64,000 nucleotides of DNA from a virus. The position numbers and the translations under genes are program-made. The notes beneath the pieces were generated by a model. That model was not told where the DNA came from and did no database searches. It saw only the letters and a list, made by a program, of their open reading frames with translations. Shown piece after piece: positions 47,748 to 55,672 of the stretch (its first letter is position 1; every line of letters starts with the position of its first letter). The stretch covers positions 124,001 through 188,000 of IMG/VR virus record IMGVR_UViG_3300032675_000001; one strand, written 5' to 3'.

Positions 47748-49541
47748 ATGGCATTTAAAAAGAAATTCATTAATAAGAGTGGTGTTTCCTCACCAATCTC
47801 CGGTGCAAATAGCAATGCTGGTGCATGGAACGGTTCACCGGGTCAGAATGGTATGCCAACTGGTGGCTGGAACAATGATGATTTCGGCTACAAGAATTAT
47901 ATGTCAAGGCTTCCGGAAGTCTATACTGGGCACCCAAACAGAATTGAACGATACAATCAGTATGAAATGATGGACGTTGATGCGGAAATAAATGCATGTT
48001 TGGACATTCTGGCAGAGTTTTCAACCCAACGTAACGAACACAATAGAACTCCATTTGAGATTGAGTTTAGAGATGAACCTACTCCACATGAAGTAGAACT
48101 TCTTACCAAGCAGCTACAGCAGTGGTGCAAACTCAATGAGTTTGACGTTCGTATGTTCAAGATATTCCGTAATGTTGTTAAGTATGGCGACCAAGTATTT
48201 GTTCGTGATCCAGAAACATTCAAGTTGTTCTGGGTTGATATGGTCAAAGTTATTAAAGTTATCGTTAACGAATCAGAAGGTAAGAAACCGGAACAGTATG
48301 TTATTAAAGACATCAATATTAACTTACAGAACCTGTCAGTAGCACAAAAAACAAATACCGACTTTGCTGCTAATCCAGCAACAGGACTTGGTGGATCAGG
48401 CGGAGGCACAAACACTCCATATACTGTTCCAGCAATGCCATATAATACATCTGGATCACGTTTTACTCTTGGGCAATCAGAATCGGCCATTGACTCAAAA
48501 CATGTTGTTCACCTTTCATTAACAGAGGGTCTTGATCGCTTCTGGCCATTCGGACAGAGCATTTTAGAGAACATCTTCAAAGTTTATAAACAGAAAGAAC
48601 TGTTAGAAGACGCTGTTCTTATCTATCGTGTTCAGAGAGCGCCGGAACGTAGAGTCTTTAAGATTGACGTTGGTAACATGCCATCACACATGGCAATGGC
48701 ATTCGTTGATCGTGTCAAGAACGAAATTCACCAGAGACGTATTCCCTCCATTTATGGTGGACAGTCTGTAGTTGATGCAAGCTATAATCCGCTGTCAATG
48801 AACGAAGACTATTTCTTCCCTGTTACGGCAGAAGGTCGCGGTTCAACTGTTGATATTCTTCCGGGTGGACAGAATCTTGGTGAAATTGATGACTTGAAAT
48901 ATTTCAACAATCGTCTTGCTCGTGGTCTTCGTGTTCCAAGTTCATATCTGCCAACTGGACCAGATGATAATACTACTCCAATGAATGATGGTCGTGTTGG
49001 TACTGCCATGATTCAAGAGTTCAGGTTCAACCAGTACTGCGAACGATTACAGAACTATATCTGTTTGAAACTTGATGAAGAGTTCAAGTTATTCTTGCGT
49101 TGGAGAGGGTTTAATATTGATACTGGTCTCTTTAGTATCATGTTCAACGCTCCACAAAACTTTGCATCTTACCGTCAGGCAGAAATGGATACTGCTCGTG
49201 TTTCCACTTTTGCTACGATGGAAGCATTTCCGTATATCTCAAAACGTTTTGCACTTGAAAGATTCCTAGGTCTTACCGAAGAAGAAATCAAGAAAAATGA
49301 AAAGATGTGGGCAGAAGAAAATGCTGATGAGCAGCTTGATGAACCACAGGGTTCCGATCTTAGAAACATTGGTGTTTCAACTGGTGACTTTGAAGCAGAT
49401 TCGGATACCGCAGATCAGATTGAGCAATCACAATCCGATATGGATGGAGAAATGGGTGTAGCTGGTCCAGTAGCATCAGACATTGGTGCACAAGGTGCAG
49501 CAGGAGGCGGCGCAGCAGCCGGTCCAGTCGGTAATAGTTAA
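47748..49541 (+). CDS. 20: Portal vertex protein gp20
   Basis: 597 aa (T4: 524). Diagnostic gp20 segments: RYNQYEMMDVDAEINACLDI, FEIEFRDEPTPHE, QWCKLNEFDVRMFKIFRNVV, KYGDQVFVRDPE, VYKQKELLEDAVLIYRVQRA, PERRVFKIDVGNMP, INQ-type RIPSIYGG, and a C-terminal ILPGGQNLGEIDDLKYFNNR, VPSSYLPTG. Residues after about 540 are acidic then Gly/Ala-rich. The dodecameric portal nucleates the prohead and is the DNA channel. It heads the conserved head gene order 20-(small)-core-21-22-23. Confidence 0.96.
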   Translation: MAFKKKFINKSGVSSPISGANSNAGAWNGSPGQNGMPTGGWNNDDFGYKNYMSRLPEVYTGHPNRIERYNQYEMMDVDAEINACLDILAEFSTQRNEHNRTPFEIEFRDEPTPHEVELLTKQLQQWCKLNEFDVRMFKIFRNVVKYGDQVFVRDPETFKLFWVDMVKVIKVIVNESEGKKPEQYVIKDININLQNLSVAQKTNTDFAANPATGLGGSGGGTNTPYTVPAMPYNTSGSRFTLGQSESAIDSKHVVHLSLTEGLDRFWPFGQSILENIFKVYKQKELLEDAVLIYRVQRAPERRVFKIDVGNMPSHMAMAFVDRVKNEIHQRRIPSIYGGQSVVDASYNPLSMNEDYFFPVTAEGRGSTVDILPGGQNLGEIDDLKYFNNRLARGLRVPSSYLPTGPDDNTTPMNDGRVGTAMIQEFRFNQYCERLQNYICLKLDEEFKLFLRWRGFNIDTGLFSIMFNAPQNFASYRQAEMDTARVSTFATMEAFPYISKRFALERFLGLTEEEIKKNEKMWAEENADEQLDEPQGSDLRNIGVSTGDFEADSDTADQIEQSQSDMDGEMGVAGPVASDIGAQGAAGGGAAAGPVGNS

Positions 49542-49546
49542 CAGGG

Positions 49547-49553
49547 ATAAATA
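49547..49553 (+). promoter_or_regulatory. Late-promoter-like element (ATAAATA), leaderless spacing
   Basis: ATAAATA in the 17-nt gap after gp20, spacer ACTTT (5 nt) to the next ATG; no Shine-Dalgarno at a usable distance. Confidence 0.5.
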
Positions 49554-49558
49554 ACTTT

Positions 49559-49798
49559 ATGAACTTAAACGAGATGTTTGATCCGCCGATTCAGGGCTTC
49601 CAAGATGTCAATTCTGACAATAGTAAACCTGTGTGGAGAACATCCCGTAAGACTAAACTTACTCTCAAGCAGATTCGCAAACTTAGACGTATGCTTGATG
49701 TAAGAAATTATGAAAAGAAAAAGCATTTAGAAAAGGTTCGTAAACAGTATGGACCAAGACCAGAAGACACCGCAGGGGCAGCACCAGCAGTGGCTTGA
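49559..49798 (+). CDS. Small basic protein between portal and prohead core gene
   Basis: 79 aa. The core is strongly basic and helical (RTSRKTKLTLKQIRKLRRML, VRNYEKKKHLEKVRKQYG), with an Ala/Pro tail. Proteins of this size and charge sit between gp20 and the core genes in T4-like environmental phages; T4 has gp67 here, which is acidic, so equivalence is positional only. It may bind scaffold or DNA. It is followed by a strong terminator. The ATG lacks a Shine-Dalgarno and is 5 nt from a late-type element. Confidence 0.75.
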   Translation: MNLNEMFDPPIQGFQDVNSDNSKPVWRTSRKTKLTLKQIRKLRRMLDVRNYEKKKHLEKVRKQYGPRPEDTAGAAPAVA

Positions 49799-49830
49799 TG
49801 TTTAAAATCTCCTAAATTATTCAAAAACGT

Positions 49831-49860
49831 AAAAAGTAGGCACTTATTGCCTACTTTTTT
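49831..49860 (+). terminator. Rho-independent terminator after the portal unit
   Basis: A perfect 12-bp stem AAAAAGTAGGCA/TGCCTACTTTTT with a 5-nt loop (CTTAT) ending in a T-run. It separates the portal unit from the prohead core unit, which starts with its own late promoter 11 nt downstream. Confidence 0.88.
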
Positions 49861-49870
49861 AGTATATGGT

Positions 49871-49877
49871 CTAAATA
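49871..49877 (+). promoter_or_regulatory. Late-promoter-like element (CTAAATA) for the prohead core/capsid unit
   Basis: CTAAATA just past the terminator, 36 nt before the next ATG, with AGGAGA as ribosome site. It could drive the core, gp21, gp22 and gp23 genes, which follow without a further strong element. Confidence 0.55.
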
Positions 49878-49913
49878 TATATTACAAAGCCATTTCTATC
49901 AGGAGACAATTTA

Positions 49914-50765
49914 ATGGACATTAGAAAATATGAAAAGTTGATTAATTTAGTAATCAACGAAGACCAAGAAGCAGCCGACGCTCTTTTCCACGAAATCGTA
50001 GTAGAAAAGTCACGTGAAATCTTTGAATCAATCATGTCAGAAGAAGATGATTTGGAAGAAGGAATGGGCGGACAAGTCGGTGATATGCTAGACGAGATTA
50101 ACGCTGAAGAATCAGGAATGATGGAAGGCGAAGACGAAGAAGATATTGATTTTGACCATGAAGCCGAAGAAGATGGCGAAGACTTCACACATGATTTGGA
50201 AGCAGATCATGACGAAGAAGACATGGAACATGAAGAAATTGAAGATGCTGTAATCCGCATTGAAGACAAGCTTGACCAGTTGATGGCTGAGTTTGAAGAA
50301 ATCATGGGTGGTGGTGACGAAGGCGCAGAAGATTTCGGCGGCGAAGAAGACTTTGGTGACGAAGGTGACTTCGGGGACGAAGGCGATTTCGGTGGTGAAG
50401 ACGAAGAAGAGCCAATGATGGAAAACATCAATCTTCACAAAGTTTCAGTCACACACGGCGACAACGGCGCAAACACTAAGAATCCAGTAGCTTTCAACTC
50501 AGGTCAAGCTGGAATGGACAGTCGCCCAGTTAAGTTTTCTGGCGATGCAGAAACAGTTCCAACAAGCCCAAAGAAGCCAAGTGACTACTTGACTAAGGGT
50601 GAAGGTAACTTGCCGGGAGCAGGAAACTTCAAGAACGTACCGGGTAAGAACAACTTCAAGGATAAGGGCGATGCAGCACCAAAGCCAAAGCATGGTGATG
50701 ACGGTTCCAATCACAGAAGTCCAGTTGCAGAGTCAAGACGCCCTGCACGTAGACCAGTACGATAA
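49914..50765 (+). CDS. Acidic prohead core protein (gp68/gp67-like position)
   Basis: 283 aa. Residues 1-45 (IRKYEKLINLVINEDQEAAD, FHEIVVEKSREIFESIM) match the N-terminus of prohead core proteins found before gp21 in T4-like environmental phages. Residues 45-175 are extremely acidic (long D/E runs, with repeats of DFGDEGDFG). The last ~80 residues turn basic (SRRPARRPVR at the end). Such charge blocks suit a scaffold core that is degraded by gp21. Name by position and composition; direct homology with T4 gp67/gp68 is not shown. Confidence 0.7.
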   Translation: MDIRKYEKLINLVINEDQEAADALFHEIVVEKSREIFESIMSEEDDLEEGMGGQVGDMLDEINAEESGMMEGEDEEDIDFDHEAEEDGEDFTHDLEADHDEEDMEHEEIEDAVIRIEDKLDQLMAEFEEIMGGGDEGAEDFGGEEDFGDEGDFGDEGDFGGEDEEEPMMENINLHKVSVTHGDNGANTKNPVAFNSGQAGMDSRPVKFSGDAETVPTSPKKPSDYLTKGEGNLPGAGNFKNVPGKNNFKDKGDAAPKPKHGDDGSNHRSPVAESRRPARRPVR

Positions 50766-50782
50766 TAGGAATCTGAGAGCAA

Positions 50783-51421
50783 ATGGCTTTGTATCTTAGA
50801 GAGAATCTGACATTTGACCGAGCCAATATGGTAGTCGAGTCAGTGTCAGAAGGCGATGACAAACTGAAGTCCCTCTATATGAAGGGTATCTTCATTCAAG
50901 GCGGGGTAAAGAACGCAAACGAGCGCATTTACCCCGTCAATGAGATTGAAAACGCAGTTCATACTCTCAATAAGCAAATTCATGAAGGCTATTCTGTTCT
51001 AGGCGAAGTCGATCACCCAGATGATCTAAAGATCAATCTTGATCGTGTATCACATATGATTACTCAAATGTGGATGGACGGTGCAAATGGGTTCGGTAAG
51101 CTAAAAATTCTCCCAACTCCAATGGGCGATCTTGTAAAGACAATGTTGGAGTCAGGGGTTAAGCTAGGTGTATCCAGTCGTGGTTCAGGTAACGTAAACG
51201 ACTTAGATGGCCGTGTCAGTGATTTTGAAATAATCACTGTCGATATTGTTGCACAACCAAGCGCGCCAAACGCATATCCTAAAGCAATTTATGAAGGACT
51301 TCAAAACATGAAGTACGGCCATAAAGTACTTGAGATTGCTAAGGACGCTCAAGGCAACAAACAAGTACAGAGATACCTTGCTGAGGAAGTAAAGCGCCTC
51401 ATCAACGATCTCAAATTATAA
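50783..51421 (+). CDS. 21: Prohead maturation protease gp21
   Basis: 212 aa, the same length as T4 gp21. Family motifs: NANERIYPVNEIENAV, then the catalytic His in SVLGEVDHPD (H78) and the Ser in LGVSSRGSG (S131/S132), then FEIITVDIVAQPSAPNA. It degrades the scaffold and trims head proteins, in T4 after Glu in (L/I)-x-E or (L/I)-x-x-E contexts. Matching LLAE|S occurs at gp23 residue 43, and LLTE|S at residue 9 of two accessory proteins at 55310 and 55673. Its start lies 17 nt after the core-protein stop; GAATCTGAGAG is a weak ribosome site. Confidence 0.95.
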   Translation: MALYLRENLTFDRANMVVESVSEGDDKLKSLYMKGIFIQGGVKNANERIYPVNEIENAVHTLNKQIHEGYSVLGEVDHPDDLKINLDRVSHMITQMWMDGANGFGKLKILPTPMGDLVKTMLESGVKLGVSSRGSGNVNDLDGRVSDFEIITVDIVAQPSAPNAYPKAIYEGLQNMKYGHKVLEIAKDAQGNKQVQRYLAEEVKRLINDLKL

Positions 51422-51432
51422 GGGGAACAAGC

Positions 51433-52539
51433 ATGTTAGATGCTATCAAGCCACTACTAGAAAGCGGACTTATCAACGAGGACGTGGGCAGAGAACTAAA
51501 CGAAGCCTGGGAATCCAAGTTGAACGAAGCTCGTAGTCAAGTTCGTGCGGAACTCCATGAAGAGTTTGCACAACGTTACGAACATGACAGAATGGTTATG
51601 GTAGAATCCCTTGACAAGATGATCACTGCCCACCTCGCAGATGAAATTGCAGAATTTGCATCTGAGAGAGCAGCAATGAACGAAGACCGAGTAAAAAATC
51701 AAATCAAACTTCGCGAAAGCGCAACTAAGTTCAATGATTTCATGGTTACTAAACTAGCCGAAGAAATCCGTGAATTGCGTGCAGATCGCAAAATTCAAAT
51801 GGAAAATCAGAAGAAGTTAGAACAGTTTATTGTTCATGCTTTGGCACGTGAAATCAAAGAATTTGCGATTGATAGAGAAGCCGTTGTTGAAGCAAAGGTC
51901 AAGCTCGTTGCAGAAGGTCGCCAACAGATTGAAGCACTTAAAGAAAAGTTCATTTCTGAAAGTGCCAAGAAGGTTAGCACCATGGTTGGAAATCATCTTA
52001 AGGGTGAACTATCACAACTCAAAGAAGATATCAAAATCGCAAAAGAAAACAATTTCGGTCGCAAGATTTTTGAATCATTTGCTGGTGAATTCTCAGTAAC
52101 TTATCTCAATGATAAGGCTGAAACCCGCAAAGTGATGAGTGCTCTTGCACAAAAAGACCGTCAACTCGCAGAAGCCAAAAAGCAACTACAAAATGCTGCT
52201 AAATTGGTAGAAAGCAAGGACCGCGAAGTTCGCATTATCAAGGAATCAACTCAGCGTCAGAAGACAATGGATGAACTATTGTCAACTCTCAATGAGCAAA
52301 AAGCCGAAGTAATGAGAAGTTTGCTAGAAAGCGTTCAGACACCTAAGTTGAAGAATGCATTCGACAAATATTTACCAGCGGTACTTAATACAGGTACAGC
52401 ACCAAAGGCAACAAAGGCACCTTTGACTGAATCTGTTATTGTAGAGGCAACTGGTAATAAAACTGCCCAGAGACCAACTGAAGTCGATGAATACGAAAAA
52501 GACAACGTAATCGACATCAAGCGCCTGGCGGGGCTTTGA
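51433..52539 (+). CDS. 22: Prohead scaffold protein gp22
   Basis: 368 aa, almost wholly helical and charged (T4 gp22: 269 aa). It begins LDAIKPLLESGLINEDVGRE and contains repeated helices of the form LAxEIxEF/LRADR and a long coiled coil (QLAEAKKQLQNAAKLVESKD). Near the end APLTESVIVEA includes an LTE|S site suited to gp21. Position between gp21 and gp23, and AAGGGG 9 nt before the ATG, complete the case. It forms the scaffold core and is destroyed during maturation. Confidence 0.9.
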   Translation: MLDAIKPLLESGLINEDVGRELNEAWESKLNEARSQVRAELHEEFAQRYEHDRMVMVESLDKMITAHLADEIAEFASERAAMNEDRVKNQIKLRESATKFNDFMVTKLAEEIRELRADRKIQMENQKKLEQFIVHALAREIKEFAIDREAVVEAKVKLVAEGRQQIEALKEKFISESAKKVSTMVGNHLKGELSQLKEDIKIAKENNFGRKIFESFAGEFSVTYLNDKAETRKVMSALAQKDRQLAEAKKQLQNAAKLVESKDREVRIIKESTQRQKTMDELLSTLNEQKAEVMRSLLESVQTPKLKNAFDKYLPAVLNTGTAPKATKAPLTESVIVEATGNKTAQRPTEVDEYEKDNVIDIKRLAGL

Positions 52540-52565
52540 TAAAAGACATATTAGGAGAATATTAA

Positions 52566-53762
52566 ATGTCAAAAGTACTATTAGAAAGCCGTTGGAGCGA
52601 AACAAAGGAAGCTCTGCTTGAAGGCTTAAAGGGCAATCGTCGCTCAACTATGGGTGTTATCCTTGAAAACACCAAAAAGCAGTTACTCGCAGAATCTTCT
52701 GCTGGCACGACTACTGCTGGTAATATCGCAACTCTAAACCGCGTTATCCTTCCAGTTATTCGCCGTGTTATGCCAACTGTTATCGCAAACGAACTCGTAG
52801 GTGTTCAGCCAATGACTGGTCCAGTCGGTCAAATCCACACTCTCCGTGTACGTTACGCTCAGTCATTGACTGACAACTCAGCAGCACAGACTTCAGTCGT
52901 TGCTGGTGAAGAAGCACTTTCACCATTCAAGATCGCACAGGCATACTCACGTGTGACTGAAGCAACTTCAAGCACTAACTACTACACTGGTGCTGATACT
53001 GCTACTCTTGAAGGTGACGGCGGTAAGCAAATCTCCGTGCAGATTCTCAGACAGGCTGTTGAAGCCAAGTCACGTAAGCTCCAAGCTCGTTGGACTTTTG
53101 AAGCTGCTCAGGACGCTCAATCACAGCATGGTATTGACGTTGAAGCAGAAATCATGGCAGCACTTGCACAGGAAATCACTGCTGAAATCGATCAGGAAAT
53201 CTTGCTTTCATTGGCAACTCTTGCATCAACTGAATACACTTACAACCAAGCAACTGTATCAGGTACTGCTACTTACGTTGGTGACGAACACGCTGCTCTT
53301 GCTGTTCTTATCAACCGCGTTGCAAACTTGATTGCACAGCGCACTCGTCGTGGTGCAGGTAATTGGGCTGTTGTTTCACCAGCTTCATTGACTGTTCTTC
53401 AGTCAGCAACTACCTCAGCATTTGCTCGTACAACAGAAGGTACATTTGAAGCTCCAACTAACACTAAGTTCGTTGGTACTTTGAACGGTGCAATGCGCGT
53501 ATTCGTTAACTCATATGCTCCTGACACTCAGCCAGTTCTGGTTGGTTATAAGGGTTCATCTGAAACTGACGCAGCAGCATTCTACTGCCCATACATTCCG
53601 TTGATGTCATCTGGCGTTGTCCTTGATCCGTCAACTTTCGAACCAGTCGTTTCGTTCATGACGAGATACGGATACATAGAATTGACAAATACTGCGTCAT
53701 CGTTTGGTAATGCCGCCGACTACGTTGGGGAAATTGCAGTTTCTAACCTTACTTTTCAGTGA
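52566..53762 (+). CDS. 23: Major capsid protein gp23
   Basis: 398 aa, shorter than T4 gp23 (521). Typical segments: VILPVIRRVMPTVIANELVG, VQPMTGPVGQIHTLRVRY, AVEAKSRKLQARWTFEAAQD, HGIDVEAEIMAALAQEITAE, IDQEILL, RTRRGAGNWAVVSP, AFYCPYIPLMSSGVVLDPST, and FEPVVSFMTRYGY. The N-terminal propeptide (about residues 1-43) ends LLAE|SSAG, a gp21 site at the expected place. Codon use is visibly more GC-ending than in flanking genes, as in highly expressed capsid genes. AGGAGA precedes the ATG; a terminator follows 41 nt after the stop. Confidence 0.97.
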   Translation: MSKVLLESRWSETKEALLEGLKGNRRSTMGVILENTKKQLLAESSAGTTTAGNIATLNRVILPVIRRVMPTVIANELVGVQPMTGPVGQIHTLRVRYAQSLTDNSAAQTSVVAGEEALSPFKIAQAYSRVTEATSSTNYYTGADTATLEGDGGKQISVQILRQAVEAKSRKLQARWTFEAAQDAQSQHGIDVEAEIMAALAQEITAEIDQEILLSLATLASTEYTYNQATVSGTATYVGDEHAALAVLINRVANLIAQRTRRGAGNWAVVSPASLTVLQSATTSAFARTTEGTFEAPTNTKFVGTLNGAMRVFVNSYAPDTQPVLVGYKGSSETDAAAFYCPYIPLMSSGVVLDPSTFEPVVSFMTRYGYIELTNTASSFGNAADYVGEIAVSNLTFQ

Positions 53763-53802
53763 AATATCAGATACTTACACAATCAACACAGTAAGAAAAA
53801 TG

Positions 53803-53828
53803 GAAAAGGGGGCTTCGGTCCCCTTTTC
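53803..53828 (+). terminator. Rho-independent-type terminator after gp23
   Basis: GAAAAGGGG/CCCCTTTTC arms plus a G-U and a C-G pair closing a UUCG tetraloop; T-rich bases form the 3' arm. It ends the capsid unit. Confidence 0.88.
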
Positions 53829-53882
53829 TATTGACAAAACCACAAAACTATAGTATTATTTATTGGAAAGTGAGATTCTGGA

Positions 53883-53889
53883 ATAAATA
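53883..53889 (+). promoter_or_regulatory. Late-promoter-like element (ATAAATA), leaderless spacing, HNH gene
   Basis: ATAAATA, spacer ATATT (5 nt), ATG. No Shine-Dalgarno at working distance. Confidence 0.45.
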
Positions 53890-53894
53890 ATATT

Positions 53895-54650
53895 ATGTTC
53901 AAAGAAAACAAATACACCAAACATTACATGCTTCTCATCGATAATGCAAGAAATCGTAAACTTCCACTAGAGCAGTATAAAGAACGCCATCACATCATAC
54001 CCCAATCATTAGGCGGCTCGAATGATAAATCTAATTTAGTTTGGCTTACTGGACGAGAACATGCACTTTGTCATTGGGCACTATTAAAGATGACAGAAGG
54101 AGAAAATCGTGCTAAAATGTCATATGCATTTAATGGAATGAACGCAGAGAATGAGTTCCAACAGAGATACCATTCTCGAATTATAACGCGAGCATATGAA
54201 CGGCATCGGATTGAACATGCTAAAGTACATTCTGAAAGAATGAAGGGTAAAACTGCGTGGAACAAAGGCAGAAAATTGGAAGGCGAAGAGTTAGAACAGC
54301 ACCTAGAACGAACACGTAACAGAATTATTGATCCAGTTAAACAGGCTGAGGGGCAATTAAAAAGGATTGCTAAAGTAACTGGCCAAAAACGCACAGAAGA
54401 AACAAAAATAAAAATGAGTATTGCTTCAACAGGTAAACTAAAGGGAGCAATGTCAGATGATCATAAAGCCGCCATAAGTGCAAGCGGGAAGGGTAAACCT
54501 AAGAAAGAAGGACATGCTGAAAATGTTCGTAAAGCCAACATAGGTAACGTGTCTATTAACAAAAATGGGATTGAGAAAAAAGTCAAACGTGATACTCTTG
54601 ATCAGTGGTTGAGTGAAGGCTGGAGTCTAGGCGGAAGGAAAAGAAAATGA
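53895..54650 (+). CDS. HNH homing endonuclease with NUMOD modules
   Basis: 251 aa. The HNH core is near the N-terminus: YKERHHIIPQSLGGSNDKSN (H32-H33, N47) and LTGREHALCHWALLKM (H56, H60). The middle has NUMOD3-like repeats (KGKTAWNKGRK, SIASTGKLKGAMSDDHKAAI, SGKGKPKKEGH), and the end NKNGIEKKVKRDTLDQWLSE, a helix-turn-helix-type module frequent in phage HNH homing enzymes. It lies directly after gp23, a classic target for free-standing homing genes; the recognition site is likely in or near gp23. AT-rich compared with gp23. It overlaps the next gene by 4 nt (ATGA). Confidence 0.9.
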   Translation: MFKENKYTKHYMLLIDNARNRKLPLEQYKERHHIIPQSLGGSNDKSNLVWLTGREHALCHWALLKMTEGENRAKMSYAFNGMNAENEFQQRYHSRIITRAYERHRIEHAKVHSERMKGKTAWNKGRKLEGEELEQHLERTRNRIIDPVKQAEGQLKRIAKVTGQKRTEETKIKMSIASTGKLKGAMSDDHKAAISASGKGKPKKEGHAENVRKANIGNVSINKNGIEKKVKRDTLDQWLSEGWSLGGRKRK

Positions 54651-55165
54651 CTAAAGAAACCTCTGAGGAAAAATTAATACGATATATCAAACGTGATTCA
54701 CTAGATGTAGTAAGGGATCATTATTTTAATACTAGATGGACCTCATACAAAGAGTTAATGGCATATATCAAATCAGCCGGATGGACTAGAGGAGAGTTAG
54801 TTAAAGCTGACCGCCCGAAAGGGAGAGGGGAAGCACGTTGGGAAAAGCAAAGTTTGTATTGGTATCTGACTGGAGGTCCAGATTATTATGATACTATCCC
54901 CGATGACGAAATAGCTGCGTTTGAAGGAGCGATATGTAACAACCTACCAACGATTGTTGTCACGTATCATGGACCATATGAATCGGAAATTATATACAAC
55001 CCCACATTCAAACGTTTATTGCGGTGTGTCAGGGAATCTATTTACGTGAATAAGGACCCGGATCACTGTGGTATAGGTAGGCTGCCTGATGTTGAAATAT
55101 TTGATGATGGCGGAGTCAATCAAGATATCAGATATCAAGTCATAACTTTTTCAATGGATAGCTAA
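54647..55165 (+). CDS. Unknown protein, 172 aa
   Basis: Not recognised. Starts on an ATGA overlap with the HNH gene stop, so it is translationally coupled. The N-terminal ~70 residues are basic and helical (KETSEEKLIRYIKRDSLDVV, GELVKADRPKGRGEARWEK); the rest is mixed alpha/beta with Asp/Tyr-rich turns (GGPDYYDTIPDDE, FDDGGVNQDIRYQV). No membrane segment or signal peptide. The codon pattern looks like a real gene, and there is no long competing frame. Confidence 0.6.
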   Translation: MTKETSEEKLIRYIKRDSLDVVRDHYFNTRWTSYKELMAYIKSAGWTRGELVKADRPKGRGEARWEKQSLYWYLTGGPDYYDTIPDDEIAAFEGAICNNLPTIVVTYHGPYESEIIYNPTFKRLLRCVRESIYVNKDPDHCGIGRLPDVEIFDDGGVNQDIRYQVITFSMDS

Positions 55166-55167
55166 CA

Positions 55168-55323
55168 ATGAACAAAAAATTACCACAGTGGAAAGACCGA
55201 GTAGTTGCTGAGAACATACAGGAACTATCAGATCAGGAACTGGCTTCTAGAGTACAACAACATCATGCTGCATGTGTAGCAATTATGAAAAAAATCAAGA
55301 GATTCACCGATGAAAATAAGTGA
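55168..55323 (+). CDS. Small helical protein, 51 aa
   Basis: Starts 2 nt after the previous stop and overlaps the next start by 14 nt, so it fills an otherwise empty slot in a tight gene row. Sequence MNKKLPQWKDRVVAENIQEL continues as one or two charged helices (SDQELASRVQQHHAACVAIM). Function unknown. No clear ribosome site; coupling to the upstream gene would explain expression. Confidence 0.5.
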   Translation: MNKKLPQWKDRVVAENIQELSDQELASRVQQHHAACVAIMKKIKRFTDENK

Positions 55324-55618
55324 TTTGTTGACTGAATCAGCAGACTCTATTGCCACATACCTTGCTATTCTAGGACATGACATTGTTTATTATGAGAATG
55401 GTTCCTCTTCGATCAAATCACAGTACATGGACAATCCCACATCAAATAATAAAATGGCAGCAAAAGCCATTCTGAATGACGTTAATCTCAAGATTCTTAC
55501 GTTAATCAGCGACATCGATTTGTGGAACAGATTTGAGGAAGACCCTGACGTGGAAATGATATATAACCGGTTTGTCAACCTTTATAATCAAAACAATGAC
55601 TATATTGAGTCATTGTGA
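55310..55618 (+). CDS. Small protein with capsid-targeting-like N-terminus (candidate internal head protein)
   Basis: 102 aa, starting MKISDLLTES. This resembles the T4 capsid-targeting sequence of internal proteins and Alt (MKTYQEFIAE type: M-K/R, Asp/Glu, two hydrophobics, Ala/Thr, Glu) and offers LLTE|S as gp21 cut site after E9. The same motif opens the kinase-like gene 55 nt downstream. After the motif the protein is helical and acidic (DVNLKILTLISDIDLWNRFE, DVEMIYNRFVNLYNQNNDY). No enzyme signature. Packaging is inference from the motif and from gp21 being present. Confidence 0.6.
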   Translation: MKISDLLTESADSIATYLAILGHDIVYYENGSSSIKSQYMDNPTSNNKMAAKAILNDVNLKILTLISDIDLWNRFEEDPDVEMIYNRFVNLYNQNNDYIESL

Positions 55619-55661
55619 CGAGAGTACGTATACATTGGCACGGTGATAACTGTAAACAACG

Positions 55662-55668
55662 ATAAATA
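55662..55668 (+). promoter_or_regulatory. Late-promoter-like element (ATAAATA) before the kinase-like gene
   Basis: ATAAATA, spacer CACT (4 nt), then the ATG; no Shine-Dalgarno. It supports the start at 55673 over the upstream start at 55643. Confidence 0.45.
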
Positions 55669-55672
55669 CACT

